From NCBI GenBank assembly GCA_900143615.1, contig FREU01000001.1, positions 768,767 through 832,766 on the forward strand: a stretch of 64,000 nucleotides of DNA. Direction: 5' to 3'. The notes under the pieces were generated by a model. The model did no database searches. It worked only from the letters and a program-made list of their open reading frames with translations, and was not told the origin of the DNA. Of the stretch, positions 1 through 8,857 are shown in pieces; positions within the stretch are counted from its first letter, which is position 1, and each line of letters opens with the position of its first letter. This DNA is from Rhodobacteraceae bacterium Alg231-30. GTDB taxonomy: Bacteria > Pseudomonadota > Alphaproteobacteria > Rhodobacterales > Rhodobacteraceae. The position numbers and the translations under genes are program-made.

Positions 1-541
1 CCGCCATTGCACCGATTTCAGCGAGGCCATATTCGCGATCGCCCAGCGCCGCGACCCAAGCATCCAAAAGGCCAGCAAGCTCGGATTTCATAGGATCATC
101 CAACATGATTCTCTCACGCGTCACCGCTGGATCAGGCAAACCCAACCAGAGCAACGCGTCTCTCACCAGGTTCCATTCCCGAAACGACCCGATAGGTGTA
201 GACTGTTTGGGGCGACCCGCTGCTATGTAGGCGCGAAGAACAGTCAGACCTGCTGCCACCAGTTGTGTTCGGTTTTCTGCGGCTTCCTCCCGTGGGTCAA
301 AGTCATGTTCAACAAGGTCAGGCCGTTCTGTTTGCGGGTCCAGGCGGCACACCAGGGTGCGCCGCCCCATGTCTCCGGCCACTTCAAGGTTGTTTCCGGT
401 GGCCATGAACAATGCGTTGGTAGGGGTTTTAGCAACTTCGGATTTCCCGAGGATGAAGCCATCGGCGTCCAATATGATCGCCACGGCGGCACCTGTTATT
501 TTGACGAAATTAGATTGTGAATAATATGCTTCATGCTTCAT
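1..541 (-). pseudogene. C-terminal remnant of plasmid/phage-type primase-helicase
   Basis: An open frame on the minus strand runs off the left window edge; its 5' part is degraded. The readable protein (codons from about 517 downward) contains the block LFMATGNNLEVAGDMGRRT followed by CRLDPQTERPDL. This is characteristic of the C-terminal ATPase part of replicative primase/helicase proteins of phages and integrated plasmids. The segment before it (VKITGAAVAIILDADGF) joins two blocks that in intact relatives I recall as separated by several tens of residues including the NCE/D-type region, so an internal deletion is likely. The frame stays open upstream of 517 but shows no recognisable continuation; 541 is simply the first ATG there. 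Function is presumably lost. The family call is from memory of the motif, not from a search. Confidence 0.6.
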
Positions 542-616
542 GCTTCTGGCGGGAACGAAAACTTCTCGCCAGGTACGGTAAACCGGGAGCACAGGTTACG
601 CTGGTTGCGCCGAGAG

Positions 617-637
617 CCGTCGATGGGGGTGGGGTCA
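617..637. repeat. Short G-rich repeat, copy A
   Basis: This G-rich stretch recurs at 9931-9950 with a single-base length difference in the G run. Copy A lies between the primase remnant and the EVE-HNH gene. Copy B lies directly before the 39-bp direct repeat at 9952. It may mark an old recombination junction or an IS end; I cannot tell which. Confidence 0.5.
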
Positions 638-714
638 GCCTTGCGGAAAGCGTCGCGCCTGTTGACTGCTGGATACGAAGTGCAAACAAGAATAAATTTT
701 TGAGAAGTTGAGCC

Positions 715-2610
715 ATGGCAGAACAAGATAACAATCGTCTATTTGAAACCATCGGTAAGATGGAGACACATGAAAGCCTCGAACGGCTTGAAGCAAATAT
801 TCGTAGACTTGGCGCCCTGAATGATGATGTCGAGCAAGCTCTACAGGACCAATACAAAGTCATAGGGCGCGCACTCGTAGCCGCTAGAACTGGTTTGGAT
901 TTGTCCGACCTGTCCGAGCCAGAAGAAAAGATTGTACTAGCTGTCAGCGAGTATGTTGGTCTTCAAAAACGCGCGGGGAAGAACTCGCCGCGAACACTTG
1001 AACAGTTGAAAAACCGGGGTCTACTGGGCGCTGCAGAAGTATCGGTCATGAAACCAAAGGCGACACAAGGCTTCGAAGTTTTGCATGACGCCGATAAAGA
1101 TGAGCTGTCGTATGAACAGATTATCATTGACCATCCAGACTACTTCACTCCTCGAGCCCTTTGGTACGCCCGCAAGAGACTGGAACTTGGCAATCCAACC
1201 GAAAAGCCTCCGGCAGCATCAGACAATCCAACGCAAGGCCGATGCGAACTCCTGCTTGAATGGCTATCCGAGCGCAGCATTCCAACCGGTTGGAGAATTA
1301 CACCATTCAGCAATTTAGAAGCTGCTGCGGCTATTGGCATGGAGGACATGCAGAGGTTTGGGCGAGTTCAAGGAAACATCCAGTCCCGCATAGATTTTGC
1401 TTGCTATGCGAGCGGGCTTCCACCCTTGGGGCTGACTGCTGAACATCCTTTCCCAGATGCCTGGAGCCAACAAGAACGCACGTGGGCTTTTCCAATTGCC
1501 GAGATGCAGAAGGCAGCGCGGAAAAAACAATGGAAGAAATCAGATTTTGACAGGATTTTGGACAAGACACTTGAGCTCCCAGCTGGAGCCAGCGGGGTCT
1601 GGAAACAAGAATTAGCGGAAAACGAACAAGGCGTTCGCGACTGGGCATTCAGCCTTGCCGACGGCGTGACCATTAGTGATCAGGATGTGGAAACACCCGG
1701 CGTCAGTATTGAATCACCGTATTGGATTTTTGTCTGTAACCCCAAGAAGTGGGCCATTGATGCATTCCTGGAACAAAGGATTGAAGTGGATTCCTGGGGA
1801 GTGCGTGATGCGGACGTAAGAAGGATTGCGCCCGGACAACTGGGCTTTATCCGCGTGGGAGTGGACCGCAGGACGGAAGCTGAACGTGACGGGCGCCCGA
1901 AGTTGGAAGCAGGAATCTATGCGCTATGCGAAGTCATTTCTAAGGCTTATGAAGCAGCGGGGGCCGATGCTGGTTTCTGGACAAAAGGAGAAGAACCAAA
2001 ATTTGGTCGGCCAACTGTCAGAATCCGGTATCTCGAAACCTACCCACACTCCCCTTTGACAATAGATGAACTGCGCATGCATGTGCCGGAAATTTCAAAG
2101 CTGGTTCTGGACGGTTTTCAGGCCAGGTCGTTTCCAATCTCATCCGAAGATTTCCATAAAATCGCTGATCTCTTAAGAACCGATGGAGTTGATATCGATG
2201 ATGTGTCCGTGCCCAAAGATGACCTCAACACGGATGTTCAGGATCTTGAGAAGCGGTATCTCAATGGGGCACCCGAGGTAAAAGAAAGAACAAGCCGGTA
2301 TATCGAACGCGGTACGGTTGGCGCGAGCGTGAAGAAAGTCAACGGATACAGGTGTCAAGTTTGCGAGGCTTTGGGAGATGAACCGCTTGGATTTCGGAAG
2401 CCGAACGGTGATCCATATGTGGAAGCCCATCACGTTATGCCGGTATCGAGATTGCAAATCGGCTCGTTGGCCGCATCAAACATTATGACTGTCTGCGCAA
2501 ACCATCATCGTCAACTGCACTATGGAGGCGTGGAGGTGGCGATTACGGATGCAAATTTTGAACTCGAGCTAGATGGGATTCATATCGAGATTCCTCGACC
2601 TCAGGTATAA
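715..2610 (+). CDS. EVE-HNH modification-dependent endonuclease
   Basis: The 631-residue protein has three parts. Residues 1-330 are a poorly recognised N-terminal region. Residues about 334-455 form an EVE (PUA-like) domain, beginning SPYWIFVCNPKKWAID and including SWGVRDADVRRIAPGQ. Residues about 545-605 form an HNH nuclease with CQVC, EAHHVMPVSRL and NIMTVCANHHRQLHYG, giving the zinc cysteines and catalytic histidines. EVE domains flip and bind modified cytosine, and EVE-HNH fusions are known type IV-like restriction enzymes against 5-methyl- or 5-hydroxymethylcytosine DNA. Here this is inferred from architecture. The start is the ATG at 715, with GAGAAG upstream. Neighbours are helicase genes and mobile remnants, which fits a defence island. 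The 330-residue N-terminal part is longer than a simple EVE-HNH needs and may add specificity. Confidence 0.8.
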   Translation: MAEQDNNRLFETIGKMETHESLERLEANIRRLGALNDDVEQALQDQYKVIGRALVAARTGLDLSDLSEPEEKIVLAVSEYVGLQKRAGKNSPRTLEQLKNRGLLGAAEVSVMKPKATQGFEVLHDADKDELSYEQIIIDHPDYFTPRALWYARKRLELGNPTEKPPAASDNPTQGRCELLLEWLSERSIPTGWRITPFSNLEAAAAIGMEDMQRFGRVQGNIQSRIDFACYASGLPPLGLTAEHPFPDAWSQQERTWAFPIAEMQKAARKKQWKKSDFDRILDKTLELPAGASGVWKQELAENEQGVRDWAFSLADGVTISDQDVETPGVSIESPYWIFVCNPKKWAIDAFLEQRIEVDSWGVRDADVRRIAPGQLGFIRVGVDRRTEAERDGRPKLEAGIYALCEVISKAYEAAGADAGFWTKGEEPKFGRPTVRIRYLETYPHSPLTIDELRMHVPEISKLVLDGFQARSFPISSEDFHKIADLLRTDGVDIDDVSVPKDDLNTDVQDLEKRYLNGAPEVKERTSRYIERGTVGASVKKVNGYRCQVCEALGDEPLGFRKPNGDPYVEAHHVMPVSRLQIGSLAASNIMTVCANHHRQLHYGGVEVAITDANFELELDGIHIEIPRPQV

Positions 2611-2625
2611 GAAGCTTGCTTCAGC

Positions 2626-2907
2626 TTATTCCCGGAGTTTTGGACATCGGGCAAATACACTGTCCAAAGCCGCCACAACTCCGCCTAGTTCCTCCTCGAG
2701 TTCGTCGTCTCTTACCCCGTTGCGCAACTCGCGATTGAGATCAAAGCACTTCGATTGAAGGGTCTCGGTGTGTTCGGCAGATTTATAAGAGCGAAGGGCA
2801 GCTCTCTCTTCTTGGCTAAGGTCTGGAAGCTGCAAGTAGCTCAGCACAGTGTCTCCCGCCCCTTTCTCGAAGTTGATATAAGGGCAGGAGAGCAAACGCG
2901 CTTGCAA
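2626..2907 (-). pseudogene. Truncated ADP-ribosyltransferase-like N-terminal fragment
   Basis: The 93-residue frame begins at TTG, with an in-frame stop just upstream, and ends 15 bases from the end of the convergent EVE-HNH gene. The stretch LSQEERAALRSYKS followed by DLNRELRNG, a charged linker and AALDSVFARCP resembles the N-terminal lobe of phage and toxin ADP-ribosyltransferases (pattern: EE-x-AL-x-x-Y-[ST], then INxxLR, then AALDSALAKAP). In intact members the NAD-binding Arg motif follows at once; here the protein stops before it. The arrangement suggests the 3' part was removed when the EVE-HNH side was joined. It could instead be a small unrelated gene. The family call is from pattern memory only. 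Confidence 0.4.
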
Positions 2908-2978
2908 AGGTCAACATAATGGACCTTACGGGCGCTTATGGCGCTAGACAGCATCGGCACGTCAACTAAGCTCCAGAA

Positions 2979-3512
2979 ATGAGCTTACCACGCGATTTTA
3001 TCGATGAAGTGCGAGCCCGCACGTCTCTGGTGCAATTAGCCGGACGAAGGGTGGTTTGGGACGCCAAAAAGTCGAATCCGAAAAAAGGCGACATGTGGTC
3101 ACCATGCCCGTTCCATGAAGAAAGCTCTGCGAGCTTTCATGTCGATGACCAAAAGGGATACTACTATTGCTTTAGCTGCAAAGCCAAGGGCGACGTCTTT
3201 AGTTTTGTCCGTGAAACAGAAAACGTCGATTTTGTGGAAGCAGTTCGCATTCTTGCTCTTGCGGCTGAGATACCAATGCCAGAGAGTAAGCAACCGGCAG
3301 AAACGACGTTGGCTTTCATAACTTGCGAGTGTTCCTGCGGGAAGACTTCGCAAGTTTCCGCGGATAGACTCGAACCATATCTAGGGAAAAAACTGACTTC
3401 CACAAATGCACTATCCTTGATTCCAAAACTTCGATGCACCGAGTGCCAAGACACGCCCAGCTACGTCTTCGATGACAAGAAGAAGCAACTTTTTGGTCCG
3501 TTGAAGCATTAA
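2979..3512 (+). CDS. Stand-alone DnaG-type CHC2 zinc-finger protein
   Basis: The 177-residue protein starts exactly like an alphaproteobacterial DNA primase: MSLPRDFIDEVRARTSLVQL, then the CHC2 zinc finger CPFHEES...YYCFSCKAKGD and the helix FVRETENVDFVEAVRILA (to about residue 100). The primase catalytic (TOPRIM) and helicase-binding domains are absent. Instead a second cysteine cluster follows (CECSCG near residue 115 and CTEC near 155), which looks like a zinc ribbon. It is therefore neither a housekeeping dnaG nor a plain truncation. The gene is convergent with the exonuclease-RecQ-UvrD gene, the two stops being about 11 bases apart. A role in binding DNA ends or primers for the neighbouring helicase or nuclease is possible but only inferred. 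Confidence 0.65.
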   Translation: MSLPRDFIDEVRARTSLVQLAGRRVVWDAKKSNPKKGDMWSPCPFHEESSASFHVDDQKGYYYCFSCKAKGDVFSFVRETENVDFVEAVRILALAAEIPMPESKQPAETTLAFITCECSCGKTSQVSADRLEPYLGKKLTSTNALSLIPKLRCTECQDTPSYVFDDKKKQLFGPLKH

Positions 3513-3523
3513 CGAAGAGCCGC

Positions 3524-6500
3524 TCAGGAAAACTCCTCAAAAACCATCTCAGGTATGACTATTTCCCAATTGTCGCGCCTGATCGTGTAATGAAAGGCTT
3601 CATCGGCATATTCTTTACGCCATCGAAGGATCGCGGCGACTTCTCCGCGGACAAAGCTCGTGTTTGAGGGAGGTGCAAAACTCTTCGACATTCGCCCAAG
3701 ACTTCGGCCGCTTAAGTCCTTTAAATGCCAGCGATCATGCTCGCGGATCAGAGTTATTGGGTCACCGATGCGAGCTTCTGCTATGGCGCTGAGAGCAGGA
3801 TGGCTTTGCCCTTGGCGGCCAGCGAAAGACAGGTCCACCATGCGCGCTTCAGCAGACTGGAAGTACCTCCTAGGGCCTGGGAGAGACGCGAGATCTGGCG
3901 TCACGTGCCGGGTGATGACGGCGGGAGATTGGGTCGGCAAGTACTCGTGGTTGTCGTTGCTCATCACAATTAGATTTCGCCTGGCACGGGTCATAGCCAC
4001 ATAAAACAGCCGCCTTGGCGCGTCTTGATCTTCATTACGTGAAGGGCGCTCCCAGCCACCGTCTAAGATCACAACGTCGTCGAACTCAAGCCCTTTAGCG
4101 CGATGTGCTGTTAAGAGTTTTAAACCTCGCTGCGCGCCCCAGGCTTCTCGTGCCCACTCCGCAAACCATTCGACAATATCTGCTGCGGGAAGGCTTCGTC
4201 CGTCGATTTCCCGTGCGAGCAACCCTAAACCTTCACCGATGCGATCAGTCCAACGAGAGGACGGTATTGAATTCAGTATCGCAGCCAAATCAGACAAAGA
4301 AACCATCCGGCTATGATCCGCGCGCAGTGTCTCAATGAACATCTGCATTTCCCGCATTCGCCATAGACCTGGGAGTTGTTCGTTGGCGATCTCAACTGGG
4401 ATACCTAAAGCCTCAGCAAAGTCACGAACTGGTGTCAGCTTTCGCCAGTCTCGTGAAATAATCGCAACGCGGGACCAAGTCCAATCAGGGATTAGGTGCG
4501 ACAGTCGAATAAGCTCGTCGAGAGCCGCCATTGCCTGAGCTTTATCGCCAGAAGGACAACCAAGAATCTGCACACGGCCGTGCACCACCGGGTCAAGCGA
4601 AGCCATGATTCCTCCGGGAGCTTCCTTTAGTCGCGCGCGGTCAACAGTGATGTCATGACCGATCTTCATCCTTTCCGCTGCTTCATCGATGACAGCATTC
4701 GCGGCGGTGATTATGTTTCCGGCTGATCTGTAGTTCTCTGTGAGGAAAACAGGTTTTGCAGCGTAATCTTTTTCGAACTGCCGAATGTGCCGGATAGAAG
4801 CTCCAGCAAAGGAATAAATGTTTTGATCATCATCTCCCACTGCGAAAAGACTTATACGCAAGTCGGGATCGTCTAAGCTTCTGCCCGCCACTGCGGAAAT
4901 CAGTGCATATTCCTCGGGCCCAATATCCTGGTACTCGTCGACCAGCAGCCAGCGGTAGCCTCGAGTTAGGGTATCACGCAGTGCTTCGGCAGCATTCTTG
5001 TCCAAACCATCACCACTCAGCAGCCGAACTGCGTCCATTAGCAAGCTATCAAAATCTTGCCGTTCTGCTGCCGGGCCGTCGGCAAAGCTGGCACCCACAA
5101 GGCGCATTGCAAGTGCGTGAATAGTAGAAACAGTGACAAATCGTGCGTCGTCTCCAATTAGGCGGCGTAGGCGTTCGCGGATTTCAGCGGCGGCGTGGCG
5201 ATTGTATGCGAGAACTAGAATTCCGCTTGGGTCTTCGCGTTTGACTTTCACCAGATAGGCAATGCGATGTACCAACACGCGGGTTTTTCCAGACCCTGGA
5301 CCCGCAAGAACAAGAACATTCGTCTGCTCGCGATCGTCACGCACGATATGTTCCTGCGTACTATTGCCCAGTGAGTCTACAATTTCCGACCACGCCTGAC
5401 CTGTCGTTTGTCTTCGAAATTCGGTGCCTCGGCCCGGCATCCATCGGCGCATGAAAGCGTCCCGCTCCAATACAAAGTAGTCAGCTGCCAGCCTTTCGGC
5501 CTCTTCTATTCCTTCAAGGCCTTTTTCTGCATAGGCGGCCATCACATGGGTTTGGATTGTCTGTTCGGTATAGTGCTCTTCCAGCGGGGTGAAATTCTGG
5601 ACTGAGAAGATGCCGCCCCTTGGGTCAAGGTGAACGGTTATTGCAGGACGGAAGACCGACAAACCTTTGCCAAGCGTGACAACTTGCTGTTCGTGAAGCC
5701 ACAGTAGGGCTCGATCCATCAGCTTGTTAGGGTCGTTGACGGCTACTCGTAGTTCTGCATCACCATTGATTGCTGCGACCAAGCCTCCCAACGTCGTTTC
5801 GATTGGAATGTCTTTTCCGCGCGTTCCCTTTGGTGCCCGATTTAGAAGATGGGACAAAAGTCGTTCAGCCCCAAGCCTGCGTAACTTTGCAGTTTGTTCT
5901 ACAGTTGACCAGGAACGTTGCAAGCGAACGAAAAGGCTACCCCGCGAAGCTTTGCGGAGATGTAGGTTACCGCGCCCACCCTCCATGTCACGCCCATCTT
6001 GCGCCATGCCACGTAGAAGACCTTCTACAATATCTGGGCGTACGGAGGTGTGGCCTATCTCTCGCAACACCTGGCAAGTGGCGGCAAGATTAAATGGTGT
6101 CGGCTCACCATTGTCTGCGTCAGGTGCGCCTTCTCGCAATTGCGCAATCAGGTCAGCTTCAAGTCGCGCCGTAGCTTCAAGCCGCGCCCTGGAGGCGTTT
6201 TCAACTCCCACATGCAGGAAAATAGTGATGTTGGTGTCATCGTTGGCAATACCTAAAGCTTCTAGGTCAGTGAGAGCCTTACGCAACGCCGGTCCGGTCA
6301 GACCACTCGCACCTCCTAGAACATCTGTCGAGATGCCCTCTTCCGCCGGCGCGTTGATTATGTGTCGGATGATACTCATAAGTTGGCGCCGCCTTGTGCC
6401 AGTGACTTCTGCACGATTGAGTATCTTTTTCACTTGGCCGAGGTCGCGCACGAGGAGTGAGGCGGGAAATACCTGAACTCGGTTTTCCTCGCGTCTTAGG

Positions 6501-8641
6501 AGCTTCGCTTCTTCCAGCCAGGCTACGGCGGTTTTTACTCTAGTATCGTCCGTCGTGCTATCACGCTGAAAATCATGGTCTTTTTCCTCTTTTACAATTT
6601 CACCTGACGTGGCCACGACCTCGCCGTTCTTTCGCGTCCGGCTATCGAGCCGACGGAGGGCTTTTAGGATCGCACTGATTTCGTGGCGAGCAAGACGAGA
6701 CCGAGCGCTCAGGCTAAACTGACGATCCACGTCCTCTGTATTGAACAAAAGGACGCATTGTGCCGGGTCTCGATCACGTCCAGCTCGCCCCGCTTCCTGT
6801 AGATAGTTTTCCAGGGAGCCGGGCACATCCCCATGGATGACAAGGCGGATGTCGGGCTTGTCGATCCCCATACCGAAAGCATTTGTTGCCGCGATAATCC
6901 GTAAATCACCTATCCGGAATGCTTCTTGAATGTCGCGCTTTTCCTCGGCGCTGAGACCCGCGTGGTAGCGTTCGGCGGCAAGGCCTTGTTGCTTCAGAAA
7001 CTCTGCCACTCGCTCGGTTGCACTGCGTGTAGCGCAATAAACAACAGCGCCAGAGGCACCAGACTGGGGCAGATCTGATTCCAATGCATCAAGGATGTCA
7101 GCCAATTTGGTTGCTCGCTGGGTCGGGAGCACTTTGAAACTTAGGTTGGTTCGCGATGCCCCACCGTCTAGCAAGGTCAAGTCGAGGCCGAGACGCTCTT
7201 TGAAATGCCCACGAATGTCCTGAATCACATCAGGCTTTGCCGTAGCGGTCAGGCAGAGAACCGGCGCGATTTCGTCGCCAGAGCTTTCCTTTATGAAACG
7301 GCCAACATAGCGATAGTCGGGCCGGAAATCGTGCCCCCATTTCGAGACGCAATGGGCCTCGTCTAGAACCCATAAGCCAACTTCGCGCTGCGCCAGCACG
7401 GTGCGAACTGAGCTACTTCGCAACTGTTCGGGCGAAATCAAAAGGATCGCGGCATCACCGAGCCGAACTTTGTCCAAAGCATCATGGCGCTCAGGTAGCG
7501 ACAACAACCCGTTGATCGTAACTGCCGAAGCGATACCGGCCCGGGCCAACCCTTGCACTTGATCTGCCATAAGCGCCACCAAGGGCGAGATGACAACCGT
7601 CAAGGCCCCGGTTTTGTCGAAGCGAGACAGCGCAGGAATCTGGTAGCAGATGGATTTTCCGGTGCCTGTGGGCAGGATGCCAAGCACACTTTCTCCGTCC
7701 AATGCGCTTTCAACGATCCGTTCCTGGAGCGGACGCCCGAACTCATCGATAGGTTCAGGGCGAAAACTCTCGAACCCGAACCAGCGGGTCAGAGCCTGTT
7801 TGGGGTCACTATTGGTGCGGCAATAGCTGCACTCGCTGTCGCGACAATTCGTGTCGCGTAGGTCTCTCACAATGCGCCCTGCCTCCCGGAACTGAGCGCG
7901 TACCCAAGGTGGCATAACCGAATCTCCGCCTGCCACCGATATCCACGAAAGTGCATAGGCCATTGGCCAACCGAGACTGGTGTCATCAAGCCGCCGGAAG
8001 ATGCGCTCGATCATTGTAGAGCACCCAGCGTCGTCGAGCAGATTACGGATCGCATCATGCGCTTCGTCTCGATCAGGCTTTGATGCTCCTCGAATGAGTG
8101 TAAAAAGCTGATCGAATCCGCCGTTCTGCAGCTCACGGCAACACAAATAGTGGTAAGCGGTCAAAGCGTCTGGCGATTGTCTATTCAGCGCTGAAAAGGC
8201 ATGTATTTGGTTCTCCAGTACCTCGAAAACGAGCCGGGCGTCATACTCCGGATCATTTACATGCCCAGTCTGAAGACGACCGTCATGGTAGTGTTTGACG
8301 AGGTGGTGGTACGGATTTCGCGGAAACGCCAGAGGATTGAGCCAAAGCGTATCGATGGGCGAATTTGCCAAAGCATCGAACCTCGGCGAGGCAGCTGCCA
8401 GATGGGGCAGGTCATGGCGCAGAACATTGTGGCCAATGACGTGGTCAAAACCTTGGCAGAAAGAGTCGAGTCGCGGCAAATTGGCTTCGACGTTTGCGTT
8501 TACAACTAAGCTTGGTTCCTCGGCATTCTGCACAACCGCCGCGAACGCGAAGATGCGCGCCCTTTCAGGATCAACCTCGAGATCGATGGAAACACAGCGT
8601 CGCAGAATGTCCGACGTATTTATATCTGCAACCTTGTTCAT
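3524..8641 (-). CDS. Exonuclease-RecQ-UvrD fusion helicase
   Basis: A single intact 1705-residue frame. Residues 15-150 look like a DnaQ-type 3'-5' exonuclease: SIDLEV (D20, E22), VIGHNVLRHDLPHL and DPEYDARLVFEVL. Residues about 310-680 are a RecQ helicase: LPTGTGKSICYQIPAL near 324, DEAHCVSKWGHDFRPDY near 427 and QEAGRAGRDRDP. Residues about 1105-1560 are a UvrD/Rep superfamily 1 helicase: LAGPGSGKTRVLVHRIA near 1114, LLVDEYQDIGPEEY near 1235, VGDDDQNIYSFAG, TAHRAKGLEFDDVV near 1512 and FYVAMTRARRNL. A short unrecognised C-terminal domain follows. Having two different 3'-5' helicase engines and a nuclease in one chain is unusual and points to DNA-end processing or phage defence. Coding density is intact, with no frameshift seen. 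Confidence 0.85.
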   Translation of the reverse strand: MNKVADINTSDILRRCVSIDLEVDPERARIFAFAAVVQNAEEPSLVVNANVEANLPRLDSFCQGFDHVIGHNVLRHDLPHLAAASPRFDALANSPIDTLWLNPLAFPRNPYHHLVKHYHDGRLQTGHVNDPEYDARLVFEVLENQIHAFSALNRQSPDALTAYHYLCCRELQNGGFDQLFTLIRGASKPDRDEAHDAIRNLLDDAGCSTMIERIFRRLDDTSLGWPMAYALSWISVAGGDSVMPPWVRAQFREAGRIVRDLRDTNCRDSECSYCRTNSDPKQALTRWFGFESFRPEPIDEFGRPLQERIVESALDGESVLGILPTGTGKSICYQIPALSRFDKTGALTVVISPLVALMADQVQGLARAGIASAVTINGLLSLPERHDALDKVRLGDAAILLISPEQLRSSSVRTVLAQREVGLWVLDEAHCVSKWGHDFRPDYRYVGRFIKESSGDEIAPVLCLTATAKPDVIQDIRGHFKERLGLDLTLLDGGASRTNLSFKVLPTQRATKLADILDALESDLPQSGASGAVVYCATRSATERVAEFLKQQGLAAERYHAGLSAEEKRDIQEAFRIGDLRIIAATNAFGMGIDKPDIRLVIHGDVPGSLENYLQEAGRAGRDRDPAQCVLLFNTEDVDRQFSLSARSRLARHEISAILKALRRLDSRTRKNGEVVATSGEIVKEEKDHDFQRDSTTDDTRVKTAVAWLEEAKLLRREENRVQVFPASLLVRDLGQVKKILNRAEVTGTRRRQLMSIIRHIINAPAEEGISTDVLGGASGLTGPALRKALTDLEALGIANDDTNITIFLHVGVENASRARLEATARLEADLIAQLREGAPDADNGEPTPFNLAATCQVLREIGHTSVRPDIVEGLLRGMAQDGRDMEGGRGNLHLRKASRGSLFVRLQRSWSTVEQTAKLRRLGAERLLSHLLNRAPKGTRGKDIPIETTLGGLVAAINGDAELRVAVNDPNKLMDRALLWLHEQQVVTLGKGLSVFRPAITVHLDPRGGIFSVQNFTPLEEHYTEQTIQTHVMAAYAEKGLEGIEEAERLAADYFVLERDAFMRRWMPGRGTEFRRQTTGQAWSEIVDSLGNSTQEHIVRDDREQTNVLVLAGPGSGKTRVLVHRIAYLVKVKREDPSGILVLAYNRHAAAEIRERLRRLIGDDARFVTVSTIHALAMRLVGASFADGPAAERQDFDSLLMDAVRLLSGDGLDKNAAEALRDTLTRGYRWLLVDEYQDIGPEEYALISAVAGRSLDDPDLRISLFAVGDDDQNIYSFAGASIRHIRQFEKDYAAKPVFLTENYRSAGNIITAANAVIDEAAERMKIGHDITVDRARLKEAPGGIMASLDPVVHGRVQILGCPSGDKAQAMAALDELIRLSHLIPDWTWSRVAIISRDWRKLTPVRDFAEALGIPVEIANEQLPGLWRMREMQMFIETLRADHSRMVSLSDLAAILNSIPSSRWTDRIGEGLGLLAREIDGRSLPAADIVEWFAEWAREAWGAQRGLKLLTAHRAKGLEFDDVVILDGGWERPSRNEDQDAPRRLFYVAMTRARRNLIVMSNDNHEYLPTQSPAVITRHVTPDLASLPGPRRYFQSAEARMVDLSFAGRQGQSHPALSAIAEARIGDPITLIREHDRWHLKDLSGRSLGRMSKSFAPPSNTSFVRGEVAAILRWRKEYADEAFHYTIRRDNWEIVIPEMVFEEFS

Positions 8642-8857
8642 TTCCGAATTACCAACTGCTTCTCTACAAGCCTTTGAGGATAATTAATTTTTAGCCAGGA
8701 ATATGGCGCACTTGGCTGCCATTAGTCCAGAATGCCATGCAACTTTACTTAGAGATGCAGCATAGTGGCCATGCGCGACCACATGGCAATGCTAGAAAAC
8801 TGACTCCTGTCAGGTTGGCCTTGAAGGGTAGAACAGTTGACATGCTGTTAGATATGA

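Noticed and set aside
5724-6476. 250-residue plus-strand frame inside the fusion helicase gene
   Set aside because: It is antisense to a well-supported helicase, has Arg/Ser/Pro-rich shadow composition and shows no recognisable domain.
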